From Pseudomonadota bacterium (GTDB taxonomy: Bacteria > Pseudomonadota > Gammaproteobacteria > Steroidobacterales > Steroidobacteraceae), in NCBI GenBank assembly GCA_018241525.1, contig JAFEDR010000009.1:682001-746000 (forward strand): a stretch of DNA of 64,000 nt. The letters run 5' to 3'. Positions 1 through 8,016 of the stretch are shown here, piece by piece. The notes below the pieces were generated by a model. That model was given only the letters and a program-made list of their open reading frames with translations, was not told where the DNA came from and made no database searches. A program made the position numbers and the translations under genes. Position 1 is the first letter of the stretch. Each line of letters begins with the position of its first letter.

Positions 1-293
1 TCTGGCGCGACGGCCACATTCCCCAGGAGCCGGCGGCGTGGGGCGCTCTGCTCGCGGATCTCGGGGCGAACGGTGCTGAGACGCCGGAGGTGAAGGAGCA
101 GCTCCGCCGGGCAACAGGGGAGGCGATCGCCGCAGGCGTCTTCGGCGTGCCGACCGCGATCGCGGACGGGCACCTCTTCTGGGGCTACGACGCGACCGAC
201 ATGTTGCTCGGCTACGTACGCGAGCCCCGCACGTTCTTCACCGGCGCGCTGGCCCGGGCCGGCGACGTACCTGTCGCGGCGGCGCGCGCCTAG
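1..293 (+). CDS. DsbA-family / 2-hydroxychromene-2-carboxylate isomerase-like protein, C-terminal part
   Basis: The reading frame is open from base 3 to the TAG at 291-293, so only about the last 96 residues are here and the start lies outside the window. The visible part reads like the C-terminal half of the thioredoxin-fold DsbA/FrnE/HCCA-isomerase family. It has a helical region followed by the diagnostic stretch GVFGVPTAIADGHLFWGYD, which contains the cis-proline after GV and the 'FWG.D' element. Family members are glutathione-dependent isomerases or dithiol oxidoreductases. The N-terminal residues that tell these apart are missing, so the substrate cannot be called. It is followed 7 bases later by the HutD-like gene, which suggests co-transcription. 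Confidence 0.75.
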   Translation, partial: WRDGHIPQEPAAWGALLADLGANGAETPEVKEQLRRATGEAIAAGVFGVPTAIADGHLFWGYDATDMLLGYVREPRTFFTGALARAGDVPVAAARA

Positions 294-300
294 CGAACCC

Positions 301-909
301 GTGTCGACCGGTACCCGTGCAGATCGAGGCATCTGGCGCGTGCTGCGCGCCGACGCCTATCGGCGGATGCGCTGGAAGAATGGCCAGGGCGAGACGGCCG
401 GGATCGCCGTGTCGCCAGCGGAGGCGCCGCTGGAGACGTTCGATTGGCGGGTCAGCATGGCTCGGGTCGAAGCCGGCGGGCCGTTCTCAGCCTTCGATGG
501 CGTCGATCGCACGCTGACCGTGCTCGACGGCGAGGGTGTCCGGCTCAGCGTCGGGCGCGCCGCCACGGTCGAGCTCACCCCCGAGAGCGACCCGTTCCGG
601 TTCCGCGGCGACGATCCGGCGTCCGCCGAACTGGTCGCCGGGCCAATCACCGACCTCAACGTCATGACTCGGCGCGGGCGCTGCACGCACCATGTCTGGG
701 TGGCTTGCCCGGGTGAGGCGGTCGCCGCCGTCGCCGGGACGATCCTGCTCTTCTGCCGCGCAGCGCCGATCACCGTACGCAGCGGCGGGCATTTCGCAAC
801 GCTAGGTCCGCGCGATACGCTCGTCTTCGAGAACGGCGCGGATGAGATCGAGTGGCAGGGAGCCGCGGCCGCCCGGCTGCTGGTGGTTCGCATCGATGTC
901 GCCGGCTGA
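301..909 (+). CDS. HutD/Ves family cupin-like protein
   Basis: A 202-residue protein with the HutD/Ves family signature near the N-terminus (RRMRWKNGQGETAGIAV) followed by the typical WRVSMARVEAGGPFSAFDGVDRTLTVLDG stretch of the double-stranded beta-helix. HutD proteins often sit with histidine-utilisation genes and are thought to bind small ligands such as formylglutamate. No other hut gene is visible here, so a histidine role is not supported by context. The start is the GTG at 301. No convincing ribosome site is seen, which fits translational coupling to the upstream gene ending at 293. Length is normal for the family. Confidence 0.8.
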   Translation: MSTGTRADRGIWRVLRADAYRRMRWKNGQGETAGIAVSPAEAPLETFDWRVSMARVEAGGPFSAFDGVDRTLTVLDGEGVRLSVGRAATVELTPESDPFRFRGDDPASAELVAGPITDLNVMTRRGRCTHHVWVACPGEAVAAVAGTILLFCRAAPITVRSGGHFATLGPRDTLVFENGADEIEWQGAAAARLLVVRIDVAG

Positions 910-933
910 AGCCGTACGAGAGGTCAGCAGCCG

Positions 934-1917
934 TCACGCCGGCGGGTTGTGTACCTGAAACGACTGCGTGCCGGCGTCGGCGTGCCAGTGGCAGATCATT
1001 CGCCACGCCTCGATCGCGCTCTCGGCATAGCCGAACAGTTCCCGGTCTTCGGCGTCGATGGTTCCCTCGCTCACGAGGTAGTCGACGTCGAAGACACGCT
1101 CCCAGTATTCGCGACCGACGAGCACCACGGGGACGGGCGGCATCTTGCGGGTCTGGATCAGCGTCAGCGTCTCGAACAACTCGTCAATCGTGCCGAATCC
1201 CCCCGGAAACGCGACCAGTGCCCGCGCGCGGTGCAGAAAGTGGAGCTTGCGGATCGCGAAGTAGTGAAACGAGAAGCACAGGCCCGGCGTGACGTACGGA
1301 TTCGGAAACTGCTCGTGCGGCAGCGTGATGTTGAGGCCGACGCTCTCCGCGCCGCACTCGTCGGCACCGCGGTTCGCCGCCTCCATGATCCCTGGGCCGC
1401 CCCCGGTCATCACGACCACGCGCCCGCCGGTCGGCTGGACGATCGCTCCGCCCACCAGCCGGCCCAGCTCCCGGGCGACCTCATAGTAATGACTCTTGGC
1501 GGCGAGCCGCCGGGCGACGTGCAGCCGCCGGGCGAGCTCGGCGTCTGCCGGGTTGGCGGCAGCCGCCACCTCAGCCTCGCGCACCCGGCGCTCGGCGGAC
1601 GCCGGTTCGTGAATCCGGGTGCTCCCGAACACGACGATCGTGTGCGCGATGCCGGCGCGCTCGAGCAACAGCTCCGCCTTCTGGTAGTCGATCGCGAGGC
1701 GCGCGCCGCGCACCGCATCCCACTCGAGGAATTCCGTGTCGCGATCGGCGTTGCGGTAGCTCGGATTCGCCATGATCGCCGCGACCCGGGCAGGCGCCGC
1801 CGGGTCGTCGCTCGCGGGCTTCGGCGCGCACTCGGGCAGGGGCTCGCAGCGAGGGTGGGTCGACGCGACGGAAGGCCGGCGCGTCGCGGAGCTGCTGCGG
1901 CTGTCGGACGGTTCCAT
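934..1917 (-). CDS. LOG family (TIGR00730-type) nucleotide 5'-monophosphate phosphoribohydrolase
   Basis: A 327-residue protein of the Rossmann-like LOG / lysine-decarboxylase-like family. It shows the phosphate-binding GGGPGIMEAANRGA and the catalytic PGGFGTIDELFE motif (PGGxGTxxE). These enzymes cleave the N-glycosidic bond of nucleoside monophosphates, with cytokinin ribotides as the classic substrates; in bacteria they probably act in nucleotide salvage or clean-up. The first 48 residues before an internal Met (MANPSYRNAD) are low-complexity and unlike the family, so translation may start there (about base 1773). It converges on the HutD-like gene, with 24 bases between the stops. The long form with a helical N-terminal extension is common in proteobacteria. 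Confidence 0.85.
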   Translation of the reverse strand: MEPSDSRSSSATRRPSVASTHPRCEPLPECAPKPASDDPAAPARVAAIMANPSYRNADRDTEFLEWDAVRGARLAIDYQKAELLLERAGIAHTIVVFGSTRIHEPASAERRVREAEVAAAANPADAELARRLHVARRLAAKSHYYEVARELGRLVGGAIVQPTGGRVVVMTGGGPGIMEAANRGADECGAESVGLNITLPHEQFPNPYVTPGLCFSFHYFAIRKLHFLHRARALVAFPGGFGTIDELFETLTLIQTRKMPPVPVVLVGREYWERVFDVDYLVSEGTIDAEDRELFGYAESAIEAWRMICHWHADAGTQSFQVHNPPA

Positions 1918-1998
1918 GCCAGCACCTCGGGGCAGTGAGCCGCCGACATTCTACGGGCTAAGATGCAGGCGCGCCGCCGGCGCGACGATGGGGGTGGC

Positions 1999-2514
1999 AT
2001 GCAGCGCGCACGTGCGACGTTTTCCGAGGCCGGCGCGGTCGAGCGGTACCTGCACGAGCACATTCCGCTGTCGCGGGCCATGGGTGTCACCGTCAAAGGT
2101 TTCTCGGCCGATTCGCTGTGCCTCGCCGCACCGCTCGCACCGAACCTGAACCACCGCGGCACGGCCTTCGGCGGGTCCGTCGCCTGCCTCGCCATCCTGG
2201 CCGGTTGGAGCTGGCTGCTGACACGCCTCGCCGGTCGCGATCCCGCCCCGCGACTCGTCATTCAGGAACAGACGGTCGACTATCTGCTGCCGATCAGCGC
2301 GAACTTCGAGGCGACCTGTGGCGCACCTTCCGATGCCACGTGGCACCGGTTCCTGAGGGCACTCGAAGTCCGCGGCCGCGGCCGTCTGGCACTGGCGGTC
2401 GACGTCGCAAGCGAAGGCAAGCTGGTCGCGCGCTTTCGCGGCGCCTTCGTCGCCATGCACAGCGTCGACGATGAGGCCAACGGGAGTGGCGCTACCGGGG
2501 CTCAGGTAGGATGA
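1999..2514 (+). CDS. YiiD-C-type hotdog thioesterase domain protein
   Basis: A 171-residue protein resembling the thioesterase domain found at the C-terminus of YiiD. The core reads LHEHIPLSRAMGVTVKGF, then LAPNLNHRGTAFGGSVACLAILAGW, the typical central-helix region of a hotdog fold with the NHRGTAFGGS active-site segment. The likely substrate is an acyl thioester, but nothing narrows it. An earlier in-frame ATG at 1963 would add 12 mainly Arg/Asp/Gly residues; I prefer the ATG at 1999, where family similarity begins. The gene is divergent from the LOG gene and is followed by an amidohydrolase gene on the same strand. Confidence 0.75.
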   Translation: MQRARATFSEAGAVERYLHEHIPLSRAMGVTVKGFSADSLCLAAPLAPNLNHRGTAFGGSVACLAILAGWSWLLTRLAGRDPAPRLVIQEQTVDYLLPISANFEATCGAPSDATWHRFLRALEVRGRGRLALAVDVASEGKLVARFRGAFVAMHSVDDEANGSGATGAQVG

Positions 2515-2591
2515 CCAGCACGTCACGGCGCCGTGGGGGGCAGGAACCCGTCGCATCCTGCCGCCGAAGCGACCTTCCACCGGAGTTCCGA

Positions 2592-4280
2592 ATGTTTCCC
2601 ATCCGTCATCTGCTGCTGATCGCGCTCCCGCTGGTGCTGCGTCCGGCGTTCGCCGAGGCGCCGGCTGCCGACCTGATCATCGAGCACGCCCGGATCTGGA
2701 CCGTCGATCGCGCCCGTCCGGAGGCGGAGGCGCTCGCGGTGCGCGGCGAGCGGATCGTTGCCGTCGGCAGCGAGCGCGAGGTCGGCGCGTGGCGGGGTCC
2801 GACGACGAGGGTCATCGACGCCCACGGACACCGCGTCGTTCCCGGCTTCAATGATGCGCACGTGCATTTCTCGGACGGCGGTGCCTCGCTGACCGCCGTG
2901 CAGCTCAACGATGTCACGAGTCTCGCGGAATTCTCGCGCCGGCTCGCGGAATACGCGCGCGGCGTTCCGTCGGGCAGCTGGATCCAGGGCGGCAACTGGG
3001 ACGAGACGAAGTGGAGCCCGGCGGAGCTGCCGACCCGCCAGGCCATCGACGCCGTCACGGCAGGCAATCCGGTCGCGATCTCACGCTACGACGGCCACCT
3101 GGTGCTCGCGAACAGTCGGGCGCTCGCGCTCGCCGGGATCACCGCGGCCACCGCCGACCCTGCCGGCGGGATGATCGTTCGCGATGCGCACGGCGAGCCG
3201 ACCGGCGCGCTGAAGGATGCCGCGATCGAGCTGCTGGCGCGCGTCATCCCCGCGCCAACGCCGACCGAGCGGCGCAGGAGCATCGAACGCGCGATGCGCG
3301 AAGCCGCCTCCCTGGGCGTGACCAGCGTTCAGGACATGGCGAATCCCCCGCTCGACTACAGCGACCTCGGTACGCTGGCGGAGCTGCTCGGCGAGGGGCG
3401 CTTGACGGCGCGCTTCTACGTCGCGCCGCTGATCACCGGAGTCGAGGACCAGGCCAAGCTCGGCATCCGCCGCGCGTTCGGCGGCTCGTGGCTCAGGATC
3501 GGCGCCGTCAAGGGCTATGCCGACGGCTCGCTCGGCTCGCGAACCGCGTACTTCTTCGAGCCGTTCGACGACCAGCCCGGCTTCCGCGGACTGCTCGGCG
3601 AGACGATGCAGCCGTTATCGAAGATGCGCGGCTACCTCGAACGCGCCGATTCAGGCGGGCTGCAGGTGTGCATCCATGCCATCGGCGATGCGGCCATTTC
3701 GACGGTCCTGGATCTCTATACCGGCATCGCGGAGCGCGGCGGGGCGCGCGACCGTCGCTGGCGCATCGAGCATGCGCAGCACATGGCGGCCAAGGACTTC
3801 GATCGCTTTGCGACGCTCGGAGTGATCGCCTCGGTCCAGCCGTATCATGCGATCGACGACGGCCGCTGGGCAGAAAGCCGCATCGGCCGCGAGCGCTCTT
3901 CCCGGACCTACGCGTTCCGCACGTTCCTCGATCACCGGGTGCACGTTGCCTTCGGCACCGACTGGCCAGTGGCGCCGCTCGACCCGATGCTGACGCTCTA
4001 TGCCGCGACGACTCGCGCGACGCTGGATGGCAGGAATCCCGGCGGCTGGTTTCCGGAGCAGAAGGTCACGATCGAGGAGGCGATCGAGGCGTACACCCTG
4101 GGATCGGCCTACGCGGAGTTCCAGGAATCCGAGAAGGGCACGATCGCGGCCGGCAAGCTGGCGGACTTCGTCGAGCTCAGCGAGGACATCCTTCACCTGC
4201 CCCCCGCCGAGCTGCGGCGCGTCAAGGTGCTGCGGACCGTCGTCGGCGGCCGCGAGGTCTACCGGGCCGCGTCACCCTGA
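2592..4280 (+). CDS. Exported YtcJ-like amidohydrolase
   Basis: A 562-residue metal-dependent amidohydrolase of the YtcJ/imidazolonepropionase-like group. Metal ligands are visible: the HxH in FNDAHVHFSDGG, a His in VCIHAIGDAA, the His in RIEHAQH, and the Asp in GTDWPVAPLDP. The frame opens at 2511, but the ATG at 2592 gives a clean signal peptide (MFPIRHLLLIALPLVLRPAFA), so I chose that start; the protein should act in the periplasm. Family members hydrolyse amide or cyclic amide bonds of small molecules, and the substrate is unknown. A second, diverged homologue lies at 57134-58927. It converges with the Tat-aminotransferase gene across 99 bases. Confidence 0.85.
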   Translation: MFPIRHLLLIALPLVLRPAFAEAPAADLIIEHARIWTVDRARPEAEALAVRGERIVAVGSEREVGAWRGPTTRVIDAHGHRVVPGFNDAHVHFSDGGASLTAVQLNDVTSLAEFSRRLAEYARGVPSGSWIQGGNWDETKWSPAELPTRQAIDAVTAGNPVAISRYDGHLVLANSRALALAGITAATADPAGGMIVRDAHGEPTGALKDAAIELLARVIPAPTPTERRRSIERAMREAASLGVTSVQDMANPPLDYSDLGTLAELLGEGRLTARFYVAPLITGVEDQAKLGIRRAFGGSWLRIGAVKGYADGSLGSRTAYFFEPFDDQPGFRGLLGETMQPLSKMRGYLERADSGGLQVCIHAIGDAAISTVLDLYTGIAERGGARDRRWRIEHAQHMAAKDFDRFATLGVIASVQPYHAIDDGRWAESRIGRERSSRTYAFRTFLDHRVHVAFGTDWPVAPLDPMLTLYAATTRATLDGRNPGGWFPEQKVTIEEAIEAYTLGSAYAEFQESEKGTIAAGKLADFVELSEDILHLPPAELRRVKVLRTVVGGREVYRAASP

Positions 4281-4379
4281 GCCCGGCGGGCCGCAACTGC
4301 CGGCCCCGATCCCGGTCGCTGCTCCCGTGCTGGCCCGACCGCTGGCCGCACGCGGTGATGACGGGCAGCCGCGGCCGGG

Positions 4380-5564
4380 TTAGGCGCTGCGCCGCAGCGC
4401 GACCGGCAGCGCTGCGAGAAAGAGATCGACCTCGGCACGGGTGCCGATCGTGACGCGCGACCAGTGGTCGTAGCGTGCGAAGGGCCGCCCGACCCTGAGG
4501 CCGCGGGACAGCATGGCCTGGTTGAATTCCGCCACCGGCATGCCGGCGTCGAAGAACACGAAGTTTCCCTGCGAACGAGTATGCGCACGGTCGAGGCGAT
4601 CGAGCGCTGCCTCCACCCGCGCACGGTCGGCTAGCAGTGACCGGCGCGTCTCGCGCAGGAACGCGTGGTCGTCCAGGCTCGCCATCGCCGCGCGCAGCCC
4701 GGCGACGTTCGGGAAGGCCATCTGGAGTTCGCGCAGCTTGCCCGCCAGTCGGGCGTCCGCCATCCCGTAGCCGATCCGCAGGCCGGCGAGTCCGTGGATC
4801 TTGGAGAAGGTCCGCAGCACGAGCAGGTTCGGGCATTCGCGGACCAGAGGCGCCAGCGTTGCGACGCCGTCCGCATCGACCAGATCGATGTACGCCTCGT
4901 CCACCAGCACCGTGATGTTGGCCGGCACGGCGCGCACGAACGACTCGAGCGCGTCGCGGCGCAGTGCCGTGCCGGTCGGGTTGTTGGGATTGCAGACGTA
5001 AATCAGGCGCGTGCGCGGCGTGATCGCGGCGTGCATCGCCGCGAGGTCATGCGCGTGCCCAGCATCGAGCGGTATCCAGCGCGTCTCGACGCCGACCGCG
5101 GTCGCGTAGGCCGAGAGCTGCTCGAACGTGGGCTGCGCGGCGATCAGCTCGCCGCCGGGTCCCGGCGCCGCCGCGAGCAGCGCGGCCATGTTCAGCAGCT
5201 CGGCGGAGCCGGAGCCGATGACGATCTGCGACGTGTCGAGCTGCTGCAGGCCGGCGAGCTTCACGATCAGCTCCTGCACGGCGTCGTCGGCGTAGCGGGG
5301 CGCCTCTACCGCGCTCGCCAGGATGGCTTGCCGTGCCGCCGGCGACGGGCCGTAGGGATTCTCGTTGCTGTCGAGCCGGATCTGGCCACCGGGATGGCGG
5401 CGGGCGGCTGCAACCGCGTTCGGCGCCGCGGAACCGATGGCCGGCGCCAGGGGCACCAGCAGCGCAGCGGCGCCAAGCAGGGCGGTTCGCCGCGACCAGC
5501 GCGGCGCGTTCGACTCGACGGTCGGCGCTCCGGCAGCGACGGATTCGACGATGGGCGTGGACAT
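4380..5564 (-). CDS. HisC-like PLP aminotransferase with a Tat signal
   Basis: A 394-residue fold-type I aminotransferase of the histidinol-phosphate aminotransferase group: LDSNENPYGPSP near residue 65, CNPNNPTG at 191-198, VDEAY at 221-225 and the PLP lysine K255 in RTFSKIHGLAGLRIG. About 50 extra residues precede the catalytic domain and contain a twin-arginine motif (WSRRTALLG, residues 23-31) with a hydrophobic stretch ending near GSAAP. The protein is therefore predicted to be exported folded with its cofactor, which is unusual because HisC itself is cytoplasmic. Start ATG 5564 has a GAGGA site upstream. No histidine genes adjoin it, so a role in periplasmic amino acid or amine transamination is an inference. 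Confidence 0.85.
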   Translation of the reverse strand: MSTPIVESVAAGAPTVESNAPRWSRRTALLGAAALLVPLAPAIGSAAPNAVAAARRHPGGQIRLDSNENPYGPSPAARQAILASAVEAPRYADDAVQELIVKLAGLQQLDTSQIVIGSGSAELLNMAALLAAAPGPGGELIAAQPTFEQLSAYATAVGVETRWIPLDAGHAHDLAAMHAAITPRTRLIYVCNPNNPTGTALRRDALESFVRAVPANITVLVDEAYIDLVDADGVATLAPLVRECPNLLVLRTFSKIHGLAGLRIGYGMADARLAGKLRELQMAFPNVAGLRAAMASLDDHAFLRETRRSLLADRARVEAALDRLDRAHTRSQGNFVFFDAGMPVAEFNQAMLSRGLRVGRPFARYDHWSRVTIGTRAEVDLFLAALPVALRRSA

Positions 5565-5690
5565 GGCGCAGTCCTCGCGGGCGGATCGAAGGCGCCCGAC
5601 CGGACGACGCTAGCACGACCTGGCGCTGCGCGAGCGTCGCGAAGGCCCGATCGGCAATCGTCGGTTCCCGGTGGGCCGTCGGTCGGCGCG

Positions 5691-5888
5691 TCAACGCCTC
5701 GCGGCACGCGGTCTCGGCGCGTTCATCCACTCTGTCCCGACGCGCGCTTCGACGTACTCACGGATCAGCCGGCGAACGACCTGGGAGGGAGTGACGTCCT
5801 CGGCGGCGCAAAGTTGCTCGAACGCCGCCTTCTTGCGCGGATCGATCAGGACCGTCAGCCGGGCGGTCCGTTCTTGCGTGTCTGACAC
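5691..5888 (-). CDS. Ribbon-helix-helix (CopG/MetJ-type) transcriptional regulator
   Basis: A 65-residue protein with the RHH pattern: beta strand (ARLTVLID), helix A (PRKKAAFEQLCAAEDV), a turn starting TPSQ, and helix B (VVRRLIREYVEARVG). An ATG at 5936 would give 81 residues. However, the GTG at 5888 has a GGGAG site six bases upstream and starts exactly at the conserved part, so I use it. RHH proteins bind short palindromes as dimers. A perfect 8-base-arm palindrome lies 49-67 bases upstream of this start, between this gene and the divergent hyf-like operon. Autoregulation plus control of that operon is the natural inference. No toxin gene is adjacent, which argues against an antitoxin. 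Confidence 0.75.
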   Translation of the reverse strand: MSDTQERTARLTVLIDPRKKAAFEQLCAAEDVTPSQVVRRLIREYVEARVGTEWMNAPRPRAARR

Positions 5889-5915
5889 CGAGCGCTCCCA
5901 CGAATGTGCGCTAAG

Positions 5916-5944
5916 TTTACATCCAAGGCACCTCATATGATAAT
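5916..5944 (+). promoter_or_regulatory. Sigma70-type promoter of the hyf-like operon
   Basis: TTTACA at 5916-5921 (5 of 6 to consensus) and GATAAT at 5939-5944 (5 of 6) are separated by exactly 17 bases. This is a strong match in an otherwise very GC-rich sequence. Transcription would begin near 5951 and give a leader of about 60 bases before the TTG start of the first operon gene at 6013. Confidence 0.65.
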
Positions 5945-5955
5945 AGCATTATCAT
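5937..5955. promoter_or_regulatory. Perfect palindrome, candidate RHH operator
   Basis: ATGATAAT (5937-5944), spacer AGC, ATTATCAT (5948-5955) form a perfect inverted repeat. It covers the -10 element of the rightward promoter and a leftward extended -10. Its position between the RHH gene and the divergent operon makes it the obvious candidate binding site. Binding itself is inferred. Confidence 0.6.
5940..5948 (-). promoter_or_regulatory. Extended -10 element for the RHH gene
   Basis: Read on the minus strand, 5948-5940 gives TGCTATTAT, an extended -10 (TGnTAtaAT-like) with no good -35. It would start transcription about 45 bases before the GTG at 5888 and lies wholly inside the palindrome. 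Confidence 0.45.
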
Positions 5956-6012
5956 CTGTGCGGTGGGGTCGCCGATGGCTCGGCGCGGCACCGGACGCAG
6001 GGCGGAACCGAC

Positions 6013-8016
6013 TTGGGTTTCACGTTTTCCTACCTGAACGGCTGCCTGGCGATGCTCCTCGCCTGGGGCGGGATCGGGCTCGCCGGGCTCGTCCGGCCGC
6101 GCAGCGTGGAATTCGCCGGCCGGACGTTGTTTCCGCTCGGCGCGCTGTGCGGTGCAGCGCTGGCCGCACTCGCGGTGGCGAGCCTCGCCGTGCCTGCCGA
6201 GCAGACCGTGCTGCCGCTGGGCCTGCCGGGACTGCCGTTCCACCTGCGGCGCGATGCGCTCAGCTCGGCGTTCCTCGCGCTGCTCGGCGCGACATCGGTC
6301 GGCGTCTCGCTGTTCGCGGCCGGCTATTTCCGCCGCGGCGAGGGGACCGCGCCGGGCCTGCTCTGCCTCGAGTACCACGTGTTCCTCGCCAGCATGGGTT
6401 TCGTAATGCTCGCCGACGACGCGTACGCGTTCATGGTCGGCTGGGAATGCATGGCGCTCTCGTCCTACTTCCTCGTCACCACGCAGCATCGGATACCGGA
6501 GATCCGCTCGGCGGGTTTCCTGTACCTGCTGGTCGCGCACGTCGGCGCGATCTCGATCCTGCTCGGCTTCGGCGTCCTGCAGGGCGGCAGCTGGCAGTTC
6601 ACCTTTGACGCGATGCGCTCCGCCCGGCTGGACCCGGCATGGGCCAGTGCGGCGTTCGGCCTGGCGCTGTTCGGATTCGGCGCAAAGGCCGGGCTGGTGC
6701 CGCTCCACGTCTGGCTCCCCGAAGCGCATCCCGCCGCACCGTCGCCGGTCTCGGCGCTGATGAGCGGCGTGATGCTGAAGACGGCCGTCTACGGGATGCT
6801 GCGGGTCTGTTTCGATCTGGTCGGCGCGCCGCAGTGGTGGTGGGGCCTGATCGTGCTCGGTCTCGGGCTCGGCTCCGCGTTCTACGGCGTCATCTTCGCG
6901 GCCGTGCAGACCGATATGAAGCGGTTGCTGGCGTGGTCCTCGATTGAGAACCTCGGCGTGATCTTCGCGGGTCTCGGGCTGGCCATCGTGTTCCGTGGCA
7001 GCAACCTCGCGCCGCTGGCCGCGCTCGCGCTCATGGCTACTCTCTACCACTGCCTGAACCATGCGCTGATGAAGAGCATCCTGTTCCTCGGCACCGGCGC
7101 CGTGCTGCACGCCACCGGTGAGCGCAACCTCGGCCGTCTCGGCGGCCTGATACACCGCATGCCGTGGATCGCCTGGCTGACGCTGGTCGGCGTACTCGCG
7201 ATCGCGGGCTTGCCGCCGTTGAACGGTTTCGTCTCGGAGTGGCTGCTGCTGCAGTCGTTCCTGTTCGCCGGCCGGGTTCCCGAGTCGTTCGTCAACATGC
7301 TGCTGCCGCTCGGCGCCGCCGTGGTTGCGCTCTGCACGGCGCTCGCCGGCTACGTGATGGTGAAGTTCTTTGGCGTGATCTTCCTCGGCCAGCCGCGTGA
7401 GCCGACGCTCGCGCAGGCCCCTGACGGCGGCATCCTTGAGCGGCTAGGCCTCCTGTGGCTCGCGCTCGGCTGCCTCGCACTCGGCGTCCTGCCCGTCCAG
7501 GTGATCGCGATGCTGGAACCGGTGACCCGCGAGTTGCTGCACCTGCCGGCGCTCAGCTGGGGCAGCCGCTGGTGGCTGCTCGCACCGCCTGCCGCCGGCC
7601 AGGCCAGCTACGGCCCGCTGGCGCTCTTCGCCCTGACGCTGCTGGTGGTCTTCATCGCACTGCTAGCACTGCGCGTGAGCATCCGCCAGCGGACCCGCCG
7701 CGGCCCCGCGTGGGACTGCGGCTTCGCGCGACTGGATCCACGCATGCAGGACACGGCGGAAGGCTTTGGCCAGCCGATCCGGCACATCTTTGAGCCATTC
7801 TTCGCGATGCACCGCGAGCTGCCGAGCCCGTTCGACGCTGCTCCCCGTTACCGGGTGGCCGTCGGTGACCGGCTGTGGACCCTCCTCTATGAGCCCTTGG
7901 CGGGGATCGTCCGCGCCGCCGCAGACCGGGCCGCGCGGCTGCAGCAGGGCAGGATCGCGACCTATCTGTTGTACAGCTTCGTGACGCTCATCGTGCTGCT
8001 GGCGCTCGTGCTGTGA
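6013..8016 (+). CDS. hyfB: HyfB/NuoL-type proton-translocating membrane subunit of an Ehr complex
   Basis: A 667-residue multi-spanning protein matching HyfB/HycC (about 670 residues) of hydrogenase-4 and formate hydrogenlyase, related to antiporter-like subunit NuoL. Key channel residues are present: E145 in GWECMALSSYF, K225 in FGAKAGLVPLHVWLPEAH, K256 in MLKTAVYG and K303 in DMKRLLAWSS. The C-terminal part (residues about 560-630) is the long soluble/amphipathic tail typical of HyfB. The start is TTG 6013 behind AGGGCGGA; no better in-frame start follows the promoter. It is the first of six tightly coupled genes, overlapping the next by 4 bases. It probably couples electron transfer by the peripheral arm to ion pumping. 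Confidence 0.9.
   Translation: MGFTFSYLNGCLAMLLAWGGIGLAGLVRPRSVEFAGRTLFPLGALCGAALAALAVASLAVPAEQTVLPLGLPGLPFHLRRDALSSAFLALLGATSVGVSLFAAGYFRRGEGTAPGLLCLEYHVFLASMGFVMLADDAYAFMVGWECMALSSYFLVTTQHRIPEIRSAGFLYLLVAHVGAISILLGFGVLQGGSWQFTFDAMRSARLDPAWASAAFGLALFGFGAKAGLVPLHVWLPEAHPAAPSPVSALMSGVMLKTAVYGMLRVCFDLVGAPQWWWGLIVLGLGLGSAFYGVIFAAVQTDMKRLLAWSSIENLGVIFAGLGLAIVFRGSNLAPLAALALMATLYHCLNHALMKSILFLGTGAVLHATGERNLGRLGGLIHRMPWIAWLTLVGVLAIAGLPPLNGFVSEWLLLQSFLFAGRVPESFVNMLLPLGAAVVALCTALAGYVMVKFFGVIFLGQPREPTLAQAPDGGILERLGLLWLALGCLALGVLPVQVIAMLEPVTRELLHLPALSWGSRWWLLAPPAAGQASYGPLALFALTLLVVFIALLALRVSIRQRTRRGPAWDCGFARLDPRMQDTAEGFGQPIRHIFEPFFAMHRELPSPFDAAPRYRVAVGDRLWTLLYEPLAGIVRAAADRAARLQQGRIATYLLYSFVTLIVLLALVL

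Noticed and set aside
5691..5888. RHH protein as the antitoxin of a toxin-antitoxin pair
   Set aside because: No small toxin-like gene lies on either side; the neighbours are an aminotransferase and a membrane complex.
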